NCBI GenBank assembly: GCA_037447655.1
Contig: JBBHKE010000073.1
Coordinates: 1-55,648, forward strand
Length of the DNA stretch: 55,648 bases
Origin: Zygnema cylindricum
Taxonomy: Eukaryota; Streptophyta; Zygnematophyceae; Zygnematales; Zygnemataceae
Direction: 5' to 3'
In this document: piece after piece, positions 32,063 through 42,198 of the stretch
Numbering within the stretch: the first letter of the stretch is position 1
Layout: each line of letters begins with the position of its first letter
Program-made: the position numbers and the translations under genes
Notes under the pieces: generated by a model
Told to the model about the DNA's origin: nothing
The model's database searches: none
The model's input: only the letters and a program-made list of their open reading frames with translations

Positions 32063-34480
32063 ATCCCCCTCGTATTCGCTGAATCGCCAAACTCCTTAAA
32101 ACAAAGCGAGTTTTGGTCGCCCCTCTCAAATATGTTATGCGTGGCGGCCTTCGTAAGCAAGTCAGCCGCCTCCTCTTTAGTTGGTACGTACGTAAATGAA
32201 ATCTCGTTCGCCGCAACCAAATCTCTGACAAAGTGCCACTGAATCCGAATGTGTTTGGTCCTTTTGTGAAACACTGTATATTTACTAACGCCATAGAACT
32301 CATGTTGTCACAGTAAATCGTCATACAACCAATCATAACTCCCATCTTAAGTAAAATCTCATTAATCCAAATAGAGGCCTTCGTTGCATGACACGCGACC
32401 ATATATTCGGATTCTGTAGTACTCAACGTAACTGTAGGCTGCAACCTAGAACTCCAAGAAACTGCGGCCCCTCCAAAAATAAAAGCGTAACCAGACGTCG
32501 ATTTACCAGAATCAAAATCTCCACCCCAATCCGCATCACAATATCCAAAACACCCCAAAGGTTCTGTACCCGAAGTAAACGAAAGTCCAAAATTAATTGT
32601 CCCTTCCAAATATGGAAAGATTTGTTGTACCGCCTCCCAATGTGCCTTTTTGGGCGCGTGACAATAACGACTGACCGATTGACACGGCGGCCGAAATATT
32701 CGGACGAGTACCAACTCTCAGGTACATTAGTGAGCCAATCGCCTCTCGATACGGTACGTTGACAAAATCTTTTTCTTTGAACTAACGAATTTGAAGATTT
32801 GCATCCAACGGCGTAGAAAGCGGTTTCGCGTCGCTCATTGAAAACAGCTCCTAAATCTCCTTGCAATATTGTGCTTGACTTAATTTGATATTTCATTTTT
32901 TCCCCAATCACTTTGATCTCCAAAATATATCGTACCTCTCCAAGATCCCTTACTTTGAAATGTAATCCAAGGTAACGTTTTAGCTCATTAATGCCCTTGA
33001 ACTTGTCGCATACTATTAAAAAATCATCAACATAAACAGAAAATATGATTTGGTAAGCCATTCACCTTTTACGTAAACTCCAGAATCAGACGTAGTCTGT
33101 ACAAAACCAAACTTCAATAGTACGTGATGAAGTCGCAAATACCACGTGCGTGGCGCTTGCTTCAACCCGTACAGTGATTTTCGAAGATGCCATATATTTC
33201 CTTCCTGCAAAGGTCACACGCCTTCCGGTACCTTCATGTACACCTCTTCTTCCAATTCTCCGTTCAAAAACGTAGTTTCCACGTCCATTTGATGAATGTG
33301 CTTCTTCCCCGATGCTATGAGTGCATTTATAATCCGTAGTGAGTCGAATTTCACCACGGGAGCATAAGTCTCATTTAAATTAATTCCCTCATGTTGTTGG
33401 AAGCCCTTACAAACGAGCTGCTCCTTGTATTAAATAATTTCGCCCGAAACTCCAGTCTTGGTCTTAAAAATCCACTTTGCGTCAATCGCCTTTTTCCCCT
33501 CCGGTAATTTCACTTCCTCAAAAGTTTAATTATAAACCACCGATTTTAACTCTTTTTCCCACACCGTTTCCACTTACTTTCCCAATCAAGCGACCTCCTC
33601 GCCTCGCCATAAGATCAAGGGTCGCCGCTTATATTCTCCGTAAGTGATTGTTACAAAAGAAACTTGGTCTCCTTAGCATCGGAAAAGGAAATAATAAGTA
33701 TTCCATGTATTTTCTCCTTTTCGATCATAAGAAAGTTTTTCCGCTTTCTTCCCCCTCGTAATCCGAAAGCTTCTCCATAAAATAGGCTCATCTTCTTTCT
33801 CCTCCTCGGATTCATTTTCCTTCTCATTTAATTTAGAACTCGATTTAGAGCTTTAAGATTTCCGAATATCCGAAGGCACTCGGGAATCTGAAGTTCTATG
33901 ACTCCTCTTTTCAAATTCAACATCATCCAATTTTGCCAATTTCTTTTTCCGAGAATTTAGAATCGGTTCCTCATCGGATTCTGAATCCCCAATGTTCGGA
34001 AAATTCTTAATTTTGTCCTCCTCATAAAAATCCAAATTTCCTTTAAATTTCCCAACGGAATTCATGGCCGATTTGAGATCCTAATGAAAATCGACATTCC
34101 GAGATTCTTCCATGGTGTGACGAGCCGGATCATATACTCGGTATAAATTCCCCTTCGCACTATAGCCAACAAAAATTCCAGGCCAACTCCTTGGCGCAAA
34201 TTTCCCCTTCCTCTTAATTGATTCCACATAAACCGTCGCATGACATCCCCAAATTTTCAAGTGATGAACCGTCACTTCTCTTCCACTCCATAACTCCTCC
34301 GGTGTTTTGCTTCCGGAAACCGAAGTGAGTCTCCAGTTACAAATATAATTCGCCGTAAGAATTGCATCTCCCCACAAAAACATCTCTCGGCCGGAGCTAT
34401 GAACCATTGCTCGGACCATTTCTCATAAGGTACGATTCTTCCTCTCGGCCACTCCATTTGACTCCGGAGAATAAGGTACT
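31942..34480 (-). pseudogene. pol (integrase C-part, RT, RNase H) of C1, frameshifted
   Basis: Minus-strand blocks in order: integrase tail (34,081-34,419: ANYICNWRLTSVSGSKTPEE, then VHHLKIWGCHATVYV, PGIFVGYSAKGNLYRVYDPA); an acidic linker (33,853-34,065); RT with KSLYGLKQAPRTWYLRLH at 33,016-33,210 and the intact catalytic YVDD at about 33,030 (FSVYVDDFLIVCDKF); and RNase H at 32,049-32,714 (GYCDADWGGDFDSGKSTSGY, STTESEYMVACHATKAS, YCDN) ending in EEAADLLTKAATH at 31,942-32,274. Single-base indels separate several blocks. Catalytic residues are mostly present, so decay is by indels and stops. Confidence 0.85.
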
Positions 34481-35096
34481 GCGAGTTGGTGCCTTATCCC
34501 CAAGTCCTTACAATACCCCTCAAAACAACAAACTCTCCTCCATTATCGGAACGAATGGATTTTAATTTCTTATCAATTTGCCTTTCGGCCATTACATGTC
34601 ATTCTTTGAATTTTTCAAAGGCATCCGACTTCTTCTTCAACAAATAAACCCAAGTTTTCTAAGAGAAGTCATCAACAATCACCAAAATATATTTGTTACC
34701 TCCAATTGTTTCGGGTTTAATGTGCCCACAAAGATCAATGTGGACAACCTCCAAATGACTTTGAACACGATGCTTAATGTCTTTACTCGGATGAGATTTC
34801 CGAATTTGATGTCATGACTACATCCTCCACATCCGTTAATATTCTCACTGGATGCGAGATCGAAGCCCCTTACCGAAGAATGGCGAATCATTTTCTTTAA
34901 ACTTACCTCGGATGTGTGACACATCCGGTGATGCCATAATGGAAGATCACCTTTTAACCGAAATTTGATGTGAAATTCCCACGGTGGGAATTTTAGATTT
35001 CGGCCTCCTCCATAAGAGCCGACTATGATTCACATCCCTCACCTCTCCTTCACCAATAACTTTCCCCTCCTCATTCTAAATTTCAATAGATTGATC
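34481..35096 (-). pseudogene. Integrase N-terminal and core part of C1, heavily shifted
   Basis: This stretch on the minus strand should hold the integrase HHCC finger and DDE core. I can follow LCGH-like and CSH-type remnants near 34,690-34,830 and the start of the core in several frames, but no continuous frame over 80 codons. It connects the gag-protease frame (ending 35,097) to the integrase tail. Confidence 0.55.
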
Positions 35097-36752
35097 TCAT
35101 TTCGCTAGTAAGCTTCCACCACTCTTTTTTATTTGTGGAATGCTTAATAAATTCACGGAACCATCCGGAATATAAAGAGTGTTTTGGAGTCGATACTCGG
35201 TTGATTTTTCTCTTCCATCAAGATCCCATGATAAGAGATCAAGCCGGACCGTGCCAACCGTGCCAGCCGAAATGACATGGCCGCTTACAACCGTAATAAA
35301 TTTTGGAACCGTATGTTCCCGCATATCATCAAATAAAGTGGCATCTATACAAACATGATGAGATGCACCCGTATCGATAATCCACTCTTTCTCCAAATTT
35401 CCTCCACTTTTTACCGATTCATTAGTAAAGTTGAGAATAGGGAAATCGTTACCAAAATCATTACCATAATTAAAATAATTTGCATTTCCATAGCCACGGC
35501 CACCTCCGCTGCCTCCTCCTCGACCGCCACCTCGGCTACTTTTATCTCCTCCTCTACCTCCTCTTCCACCTCCGGAATCTCCATTCCTTGCGTAACATTG
35601 AGGGCTCGTGTGCCCCCACTTTCCACAAAAATGGCATTGTTTTTCTTTATCCGGGCAAGAAGATGACAAATGCCCAAGCCGATTACACCGATAACATGTC
35701 GCATTAGAAAGGTCCGTAGGGACCTTCGGCGGGCGGCCTTGCTCCTTCTTATTACCTTGGCCGCCACCACCACCTTTCCGACCACCTCCTTTACCACCCT
35801 TTGTACCACCGGCAAAATTGAAATCCGGGGTTTCGGAATTGGTAGAGTTAAGAACTCCTCCACTTGAAGAAGCCGTTGAAGCTCCTTTCGACATTTTAAT
35901 AAAATTGATAGTGAATCCAAAGGTGTTAACCGCCTTTGCTCGTAAGATAGCTTTAAGATGTGAAAGCTTATCCGGTAGAGCATAAAGAAAGACGCTCAAT
36001 GTATCCGCATCCAAGATAACTCGTCTATTGTTGAGTAATTGCTCGAGTATAATGTTGAAGCGCTTCACGGCATCGTCCATCGATTCATTTGGTTTGATTT
36101 TAAAGTTAATAAAATCGGTATAAACATATTGACCCTTGTTTTCAACGCCCTTCTCATATTGCTCCTCAAGTGCTTGCCAACACTCATGGGCCGTGCCGTG
36201 AGCGAGGAAATGATCAAGAACGGAGGAAGTATAATTTTTCATCAAGTCGGTCGTTGCCGCGATATCCTTCAACCTCCATCGAGCACGAGCCTTGCTCTCA
36301 GTTGGCATCTTCTCCTCTCCATTGACAATCCTCCAAAGCCTCTTGAGAATAGGTTGATTCGAGATAAACTTCTTCCATACCGCATAATTGGTGCCATTAA
36401 AGGCCACGGATTTCCTCGACAAATTATAATCATCTTCGTTTTCCAATGCTTCTCCAAAATCTGAATACTCCTCTATCTTTACTTTTCCTTTCCTAATTTT
36501 CTCTCTTCTTTCTTCTTCATTCACTCCTCCACTGAATGGATCGGCATCTTGAAATGAAATAAATTCTCTTTTCTCACTAGATTGAGTTTGAAATCGTGAA
36601 TCTACATATCTCATTAATGTATCAAACATTTTTCCAAATTTCTCCTCCGTGTTCCGGTTCTCCTCAAACTGAGTACCGGAAAAACTAAAGTCTCTTTGTC
36701 TTTCAAAAGTCGTCATGGGGGAAGGAGTATTTCTATTCTTGTTCCTCCCCAT
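35097..36752 (-). CDS. Intact gag-protease reading frame of copia element C1 (551 aa)
   Basis: One open frame from MGRNKNRNTPSP at 36,752. Gag forms the particle shell and binds the RNA; the protease cuts the polyprotein. Visible parts: the retro-copia gag domain from about residue 110 (SVAFNGTNYAVWKKFISNQ, then DHFLAHGTAHECWQALEEQY); a glycine-rich basic linker; two zinc knuckles CYRCNRLGHLSSSC and CHFCGKWGHTSPQC, both perfect CX2CX4HX4C; an RGG/GRGG-rich segment; and the aspartic protease WIIDTGASHHVC with DTGA intact. It ends SGGSLLAK at a stop, where copia polyproteins normally continue into integrase. The start follows the PBS by 27 bases. Integrity of this frame contrasts with the broken pol. 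Confidence 0.85.
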   Translation of the reverse strand: MGRNKNRNTPSPMTTFERQRDFSFSGTQFEENRNTEEKFGKMFDTLMRYVDSRFQTQSSEKREFISFQDADPFSGGVNEEERREKIRKGKVKIEEYSDFGEALENEDDYNLSRKSVAFNGTNYAVWKKFISNQPILKRLWRIVNGEEKMPTESKARARWRLKDIAATTDLMKNYTSSVLDHFLAHGTAHECWQALEEQYEKGVENKGQYVYTDFINFKIKPNESMDDAVKRFNIILEQLLNNRRVILDADTLSVFLYALPDKLSHLKAILRAKAVNTFGFTINFIKMSKGASTASSSGGVLNSTNSETPDFNFAGGTKGGKGGGRKGGGGGQGNKKEQGRPPKVPTDLSNATCYRCNRLGHLSSSCPDKEKQCHFCGKWGHTSPQCYARNGDSGGGRGGRGGDKSSRGGGRGGGSGGGRGYGNANYFNYGNDFGNDFPILNFTNESVKSGGNLEKEWIIDTGASHHVCIDATLFDDMREHTVPKFITVVSGHVISAGTVGTVRLDLLSWDLDGREKSTEYRLQNTLYIPDGSVNLLSIPQIKKSGGSLLAK

Positions 36753-36778
36753 GCGCTCTCTCTATCTCAGAAGCACTA

Positions 36779-36790
36779 GCTCCGATACCA
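36779..36790 (-). other. Primer-binding site of C1 (tRNA-Met 3' end type)
   Basis: Minus strand TGGTATCGGAGC, one base off the usual plant copia PBS TGGTATCAGAGC, two bases after the LTR end. Families A and B use a different, internal tRNA site. Confidence 0.85.
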
Positions 36791-36792
36791 CT

Positions 36793-37416
36793 TGTAGGAT
36801 CTTAGAATAAATAATCACAAAATAACTTAACCGAAAATACACAAATTTCATACATAGCGGAAGCTCATAGATAAAAAGGAAAAATTCAGCCAAAAAGATT
36901 TATAAGTGTTTTTGGCCAAAAGCCTTTTACATCATCTCTTCTCTCTACTCTCCTTTCTCTCTTTAATAATCTCTACTCTAAATATTTAATTTCTGCAGAA
37001 GTAATTTGCAGACTATATATCTCCTCTAACTAGCTTACAAGGCTAACAACCAAAGCTAGCATTGCGGCAAACTTCTGTCTCCTTCCTGGCAGAAAAACAT
37101 TGAAAGGAAGTTTCCGTGAAAGAAGGCGTACATGCCTTCTCTTCCAAAAGCGAAACTCCAAAATAGAAGTTTTGTGTGTGCGCTGTGTCCGCACTGAATG
37201 AAAACACCTGCACACTATAAAAATACACTTGCACACTGAATAGTACACATGCACATTAAAACAAAAGTGACGCGAACCGAAATTGTACTTTTCGTTGTCG
37301 GACGCCACAAATGCGGACACGAAACAACGTCGCACGATTTGTACGATGACTCAACATAGAGTTTGTTGGTACGCCGATAATGAAGAATATTGGCAATTTT
37401 GTCATTGAATCCAACA
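36793..37416 (-). mobile_element. 5' LTR of C1
   Basis: 624 bp, TGTTGGATTCAATGAC start at 37,416 to ...GATCCTACA at 36,793. The TATA-like region is near 37,210-37,230. It retains about 40 bp (ATACACAAATTTCATACATA and following) missing from the 3' LTR. Confidence 0.88.
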
Positions 37417-39680
37417 TAGATGATGAGGTGAAACGATATAAAATTATTATGAAGCACATAATGAACAACCGTCGAGTAATCAAAGAGGAGTTCAAGGTGA
37501 GCCTTTGCACTAACGTTGAGTAATCAATAAGGAGTTCAAGGTGAGCTTTTGCATTAACGTTTTGCTGAATAACCTCAATAATCTTAAGGATATTCAATCG
37601 TCAAGAGAAGATAACACCTACTTTACGGTGAATCTTTTAAAATTCACGAAGAGATATTGGGAGGCTCTTTAGAAGCCTCTTTTTATGGTGGGTTCGTCAA
37701 TGCTATTTCCTCTAAAACTGCGGATTTTAATTTTGCCACCGGTAGAGGAGGTAAAGGTGGTGGACAAAATAGAGGTGGCAGTCTTAACGGTAAAAAAGAT
37801 TAAGGCTGCACGCCGAACGCTCAATTGGACCTTAGAAACGTCACTTGTTACTGTTGCAACAGGGTAAGACATTGTGGTCTCATTGCCTAGATTAAGAGAA
37901 AAAATGTCATATTATGGCAAATGGGAGTATACGAGCTATTAATGTTACCCAAAGAGTGATGATTTAAGTGGTGGAAGAGGTTGTGGAAGTGGAGACCGAG
38001 GTGGCTGCGGTGAAGGCCGTGGTGGCCGTGGTGGTAGTGGCAATGGCCACTCAAACTATTTTGATAATGGAAATGAAACTAGTGATAGAAAATCGTTGCC
38101 AATTCTTAAATTGATAATTGATTTAGTGAGTGGCGATGGCAAAATGGAGAAAGAGTGGATAATTGACATTGGTCCGTCTCATGATGGATGTACCGATGCT
38201 TCATTATTCGATGGTATGCGAGAATTAACCAAACCCAAATTAATCATTATGGCTAGCGGACATGTCATCCCGGTTGGTAAGGTTGGCACGGTCCAACTTG
38301 ACCTTCTATCATAGGACGCTAATCGAAAGGGGGTTGCGTCAAAAACCCCACTCTAGAATACACTTTATATTCCGGACGCCTTTGCCGGCTTATCGAGTGT
38401 TCCGCAAATTCAACGAATTAGCTGAAGTGTACTCGCGAGAGGTGACCAATGTACGGAGATTTATAATTTGAGTGGAGCACAGTTTTATAGAGGAGATCAA
38501 AGTCCAATGCCCCATATGGGGGCGCGCTGTATAAATTTTTTAAGAAAAATAACACCTTACCTTGTGGCACCATCAGAAGTGTCACACATCCTAGGTTAGT
38601 TGAATGAGATGACTTGGAATTCTTAGGTGAGAGGATTGGATCCCTCATTGGGCAGGAAAATCAATGGATGTGGAGGATAAAACCAAGGGCATAAAATCCG
38701 GAAACCACATTCGATGAAGAAAACCAAACATCGAGCTCAACAATCTTCGAAGCTCGTGCATGTTGATCTTTGCAGCCACAATTTACTCGAAATAATTGGC
38801 AGCAATCGTTACATTTATGTAATTGTCGATGATTTTTTTTCAGAAATCTTGGGTCGACATATTGGAAAATAAATTGGATAAGTTTGAGGTGTTCAAAGAG
38901 TGGCCGGTCATAGCCAAACTGTAAAGTGAAAAGGAATTTAAAACCCATTTGGTTTAACAGTGGAGGTGAATTTGTTGTTTTTGAGGGGTATTACAAAGAG
39001 TGGCGAACAAGGCAACCGTATACCGTGTCTTATTTTCTAAAATTTGATGAATTAATGAAAAAATTAAACTCTAAAAAAAAAATGGCTTGGGCTATGTTTC
39101 CTAGTTTTGGAAGCAAAAAAATATTATCGTGGGTTGACACAATCCTCGCGACAAACTACACCGCCCATCGTTGTTAGTGTTTATAGCACTAATTGGAACG
39201 CGAATTTTTTTGGCCAAAAATTACAAAATATAGTTAACAACATTATTTAAGGAAGTGGACCAAAATCTGCCACGCCACCTTGCACTAAATTAGTATTATT
39301 AATTATAATTTCGCTTTTACACTAATTTTTCTTACTAATAACGATGGGCGGTGTACATTTTTAACTGGAGACTCACTTCGGTCTCCGGACACAAAACACC
39401 GGAAGATTTGGGGAGTAGAAGGAAACCAAAAATTCACCATTTATGCTATGCAACCGCTTATGTAGAGTCAACCCGGAGGGAGGGAACATTGGCGCCTAAG
39501 ATTTTACCCAGAATCTTTGCCGGCTATACTACGAAGGAGAAACTATACCGAGTTTACGGCCCCTTTCGTCTCACCGAAAAGTTTCCCGGAGTCTCCTCTC
39601 AGGTGTTAGTGGCCGGAAAATGGCCAAGTATGGAGCCACCTCAAATGACTGAGGCCGCATCTCCGGAACATTAGAGGGGA
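37417..39680 (+). pseudogene. Remainder of old family-C copia element C0 (gag to integrase)
   Basis: Continues C0 gag directly after the C1 insertion. A local direct duplication (GTAATCAA.GAGGAGTTCAAGG, about 37,474 and 37,523) breaks the frame. Then come a glycine-rich linker (GGFVNAISSKTADFNFATG), a zinc-knuckle remnant CYCCNRVRHCGL near 37,845, the protease with DIGPS in place of DTGAS (38,160), an integrase remnant with FNSGGEF near 38,960, and the integrase tail interrupted by a MITE at 39,159-39,353 (ATNYT before; FNWRLTSVSGHKTPED after). Similarity ends near 39,680; no RT, RNase H or 3' LTR follows. Confidence 0.8.
39159..39353. mobile_element. 195-bp MITE with TA target duplication
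   Basis: Terminal inverted repeats CACCGCCCATCGTTGTTAGT and (other end, reverse complement) CACCGCCCATCGTTATTAGT, 19 of 20 identical, flanked by TA on both sides. The interior is AT-rich and non-coding. Removing it with one TA leaves ACA AAC TAC ATT TTT AAC TGG, i.e. TNYIFNW, matching the conserved ANYICNW of C1, so the boundaries are exact. TA duplication fits a Tc1/mariner (Stowaway-like) origin, but the TIR sequence is not the classic Stowaway one. Confidence 0.9.
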
Positions 39681-40189
39681 CTCTCGGATGGATCCTTTTA
39701 GGAAGAAGTTTGTTGATGGTTTGCGGTGATTGTCTACCATGTATTCTAATTTCCATGTGACTGTTGTCGTTAGACGTGGCCATGAGATGAAAGTGTAACA
39801 AGTGTGGAATAGGCAAATTCTGAGGAGGTCTAGGAGGTCATCTCCGTTTCTTATCGTTTTTTATCTTCAAGAACACAGCCAAGATTGCTAAAATTAAGTG
39901 CTTTTTGTGTATTTTTTTGCTTTTTCTAACCAACGACTACATTTTTTGGAAGAATGTAATTTTTTTTTTAATCTGAAAGTGTTTGTTGCAAACATTGGTT
40001 TTATGTATTCAGCACATAGGTTAATGTATATTTACAACCAGAATATATTTTCCATGCATAAAATATATAGTGTGTTTTATGTTGTCAATTCTTGCAATAT
40101 TGACCGAAGGAAAATGTAAGGGCTCCACGCAGCTGGGAGGAGGTAGAACTTTACTGATACATATTAATCGACCCAATGAAGATATATAC
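39681..40189. other. No recognisable feature
   Basis: AT-rich sequence between C0 and the tandem-repeat field; no supported ORF. Confidence 0.4.
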
Positions 40190-40950
40190 CTAAATCTAAG
40201 ATGATAAATTTTACTATGCGATGATAGATTTCAAACTACGATGATAGATATAACTCTATGATGGTAAATATAAATCAACTCTATGATGATACATACAACT
40301 CTATAATGATAGATAGATGTAACTGTATGATTATAGATACAAGTCACTATCAGATAATGGATATAACTCAACTGTATGATGATAAGGATTAATATATGGT
40401 GATCGATTAACCTCTATGTTGATAAATACAACTCAACTCCAAGATGACAGTTACAAGTGCATGATGGTATATAAATCTTAGCTTTAGGATGATAGACAAG
40501 ATTAAACTCTATGATGATAATTGCAACTCAATGATGTGCCAATGTATGATGGTACGTATAGCTCTTTCAAGATAAACTTCACTCAATTGGATTACGTTAG
40601 GTATAGCTTCAAAATAAAAGATATAAATTGATGATAATTGAAATTGATTTATGATTATAAACACATCTCTACAATGTTAAATATAACTTTACAATATGAT
40701 GACATATACAACACTGATGATAGATATAAGTCAAACCTGTAATGACAAATGTAACTCTATAATGGTAGATATGATTGTCTGATGATATATAAAACTCAAC
40801 TATATGATGATCGACATAACTTTATGGTGATAGGGACAACTTTACCATGATGGATATAACTGCATGAGATAGAAAAAAGTTTTAATGATAACTATAATTC
40901 CTTGATGGTAGTTATAGCTCTATAAGGATATATAAACTTCCCACTGGAGC
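40190..40950. repeat. Degenerate tandem-repeat field, unit about 20 bp
   Basis: Words close to ATGATAGATATAACTCTATG recur throughout with irregular spacing over about 750 bp. The field may lie in an intron or 3' region of the minus-strand LRR-lectin gene, whose last visible exon ends at 41,567. Confidence 0.75.
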
Positions 40951-41566
40951 ATAAAATTTTGGCTTGTTCAAGTGCACCAAGAAATTTTTACCACGCAATG
41001 CTAAATTTTCCATATGCTTACTCTTGCTAAATGTGGGCTCATAACTTGAACATTTTCAACAGGCGATGATATCAATAAAGCTTAATGACTAAAAAAAAAA
41101 CACATTGAAAAAGCCGAAAAATGATTCCCATAATTACCACGTATATATTAAAAATACTCTTTGTGACATACATCAATAAAACCCATCTAACAAACTTTAT
41201 GCCCTTAACAATCTGAGAAATGTTTGTCGCCCACTAAAACATAAACCATCAATCACTCTGGAAACACATAATTGGCTGCACGACAGACACAAAACCCTAA
41301 AAACTGTTGTCCTTCAAACACAAAACCCAGCAACCTGTTTTCGTCCAAGAATAACATACTACCACACGCACTGAACGACAACCCTGGCCATTAATTTCAT
41401 ATAATGTCCGTGGTTTGACTTGCATTTCTCAACCTATACTTCACTAGACCTTTAAAATCGTCGATTTCCCCTTATCCTACCAACTTCACCGTCCTCTCCC
41501 TCAACATCGCACCTTTCCTCCATTCATATGCCAATTTCGACAATAAAGAAATAACATCTGCCTCAC
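40951..41566. other. AT-rich, probably intronic sequence
   Basis: Follows the donor site of the lectin exon on the minus strand. No downstream exon (membrane segment, kinase) was recognised. Confidence 0.35.
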
Positions 41567-42198
41567 GCATATACTTCCACTTCACACAAAGTTAACTGTG
41601 TGTTTTTACGCGTTCGAACCCACACCCAACGAGCTGCCATTCCTCGACAATTCTTTTGCAATGGATATGCGGTTCCGTTATTTGCGTAGGTGTACACGTT
41701 TGATGGATCACATTGGGCAGCAGTGGCAAAATATTGGCTAACCGTGCTTAACCAAACTTCAACATTGTTAAAGTATTCATTCACGACTTGCGGATTATTG
41801 TCAGATCGGCTATACACCAGCACATTCTGGATGCAAAACACCTGCCTCAAGTCAATCACCACATATGGTATGGACGGTTGAACTTGAGTTTTTGTACATT
41901 CGGAGGTCAAAAAAGTTCCATTTGGAGGAATTTTGCCGTCCACGATATTCGTTGAATTGCAATTTAGACAATCTGAGTCCATAGTGGTTTGGAACACTCG
42001 TTTGTTTAGTGCCCTATTCACCAAAGGATTAGGTGCAGCCCGGCACGGAGGTGGAGGAGGAGGAGATGGGGGACGAGGTGGAGGAGGTGACTTGCGGGGG
42101 GGTGGAGGTGACGTGAGGGGGGGTGGTGGGGGGGGAGGTGGAGGAGGTGGTGGGGAGGTGGTGGAGGTGGGGGAGAGAGCTTGAGGTGTGGTGGTGTG
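41567..42198 (-). CDS. Exon: proline-rich hinge and F5/8 / F-type lectin domain
   Basis: Open on the minus strand from a CTTCAG acceptor (42,199-42,200 side) to a GC/GTGAGG donor at 41,566. It first encodes HTTTPQALSPTSTTS and a long poly-proline stretch with KSPPPPRPPS, then CRAAPNPLVNRALNKRVFQT, NIVDGKIPPNGTFLTSEC, YVVIDLRQVFCIQNVLVYSR, YFNNVEVWLS and RWVWVRTRKNTQLTLCEVEV. The pattern ALNK...VDG...VDLxQVxCIxxVxVYxR...NVEVxLS...RWVxVRT...LxLCEVEVYA is that of F5/8-type/fucolectin domains. Six cysteines are present. The antisense glycine-rich frames are shadows. Confidence 0.8.

Larger units (their letters stand above)
31481..37416 (-). mobile_element. Full-length family-C copia element C1 (TSD TAGAT)
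   Basis: 5.94 kb with LTRs 31,481-32,062 and 36,793-37,416 and a perfect 5-bp target-site duplication TAGAT at 31,476-31,480 and 37,417-37,421. Between them are a standard copia PBS (tRNA-Met 3' end type), gag, protease, integrase, RT, RNase H and a polypurine tract, in order. It is inserted in opposite orientation in the gag of the older related element C0. The two LTRs differ by scattered substitutions and an indel of about 40 bp, so the insertion is not recent. Confidence 0.92.

Noticed and set aside
42000-42184. Glycine-rich plus-strand frames (also 45,557-45,745)
   Set aside because: Antisense shadows of the proline-rich hinge of the lectin exon.
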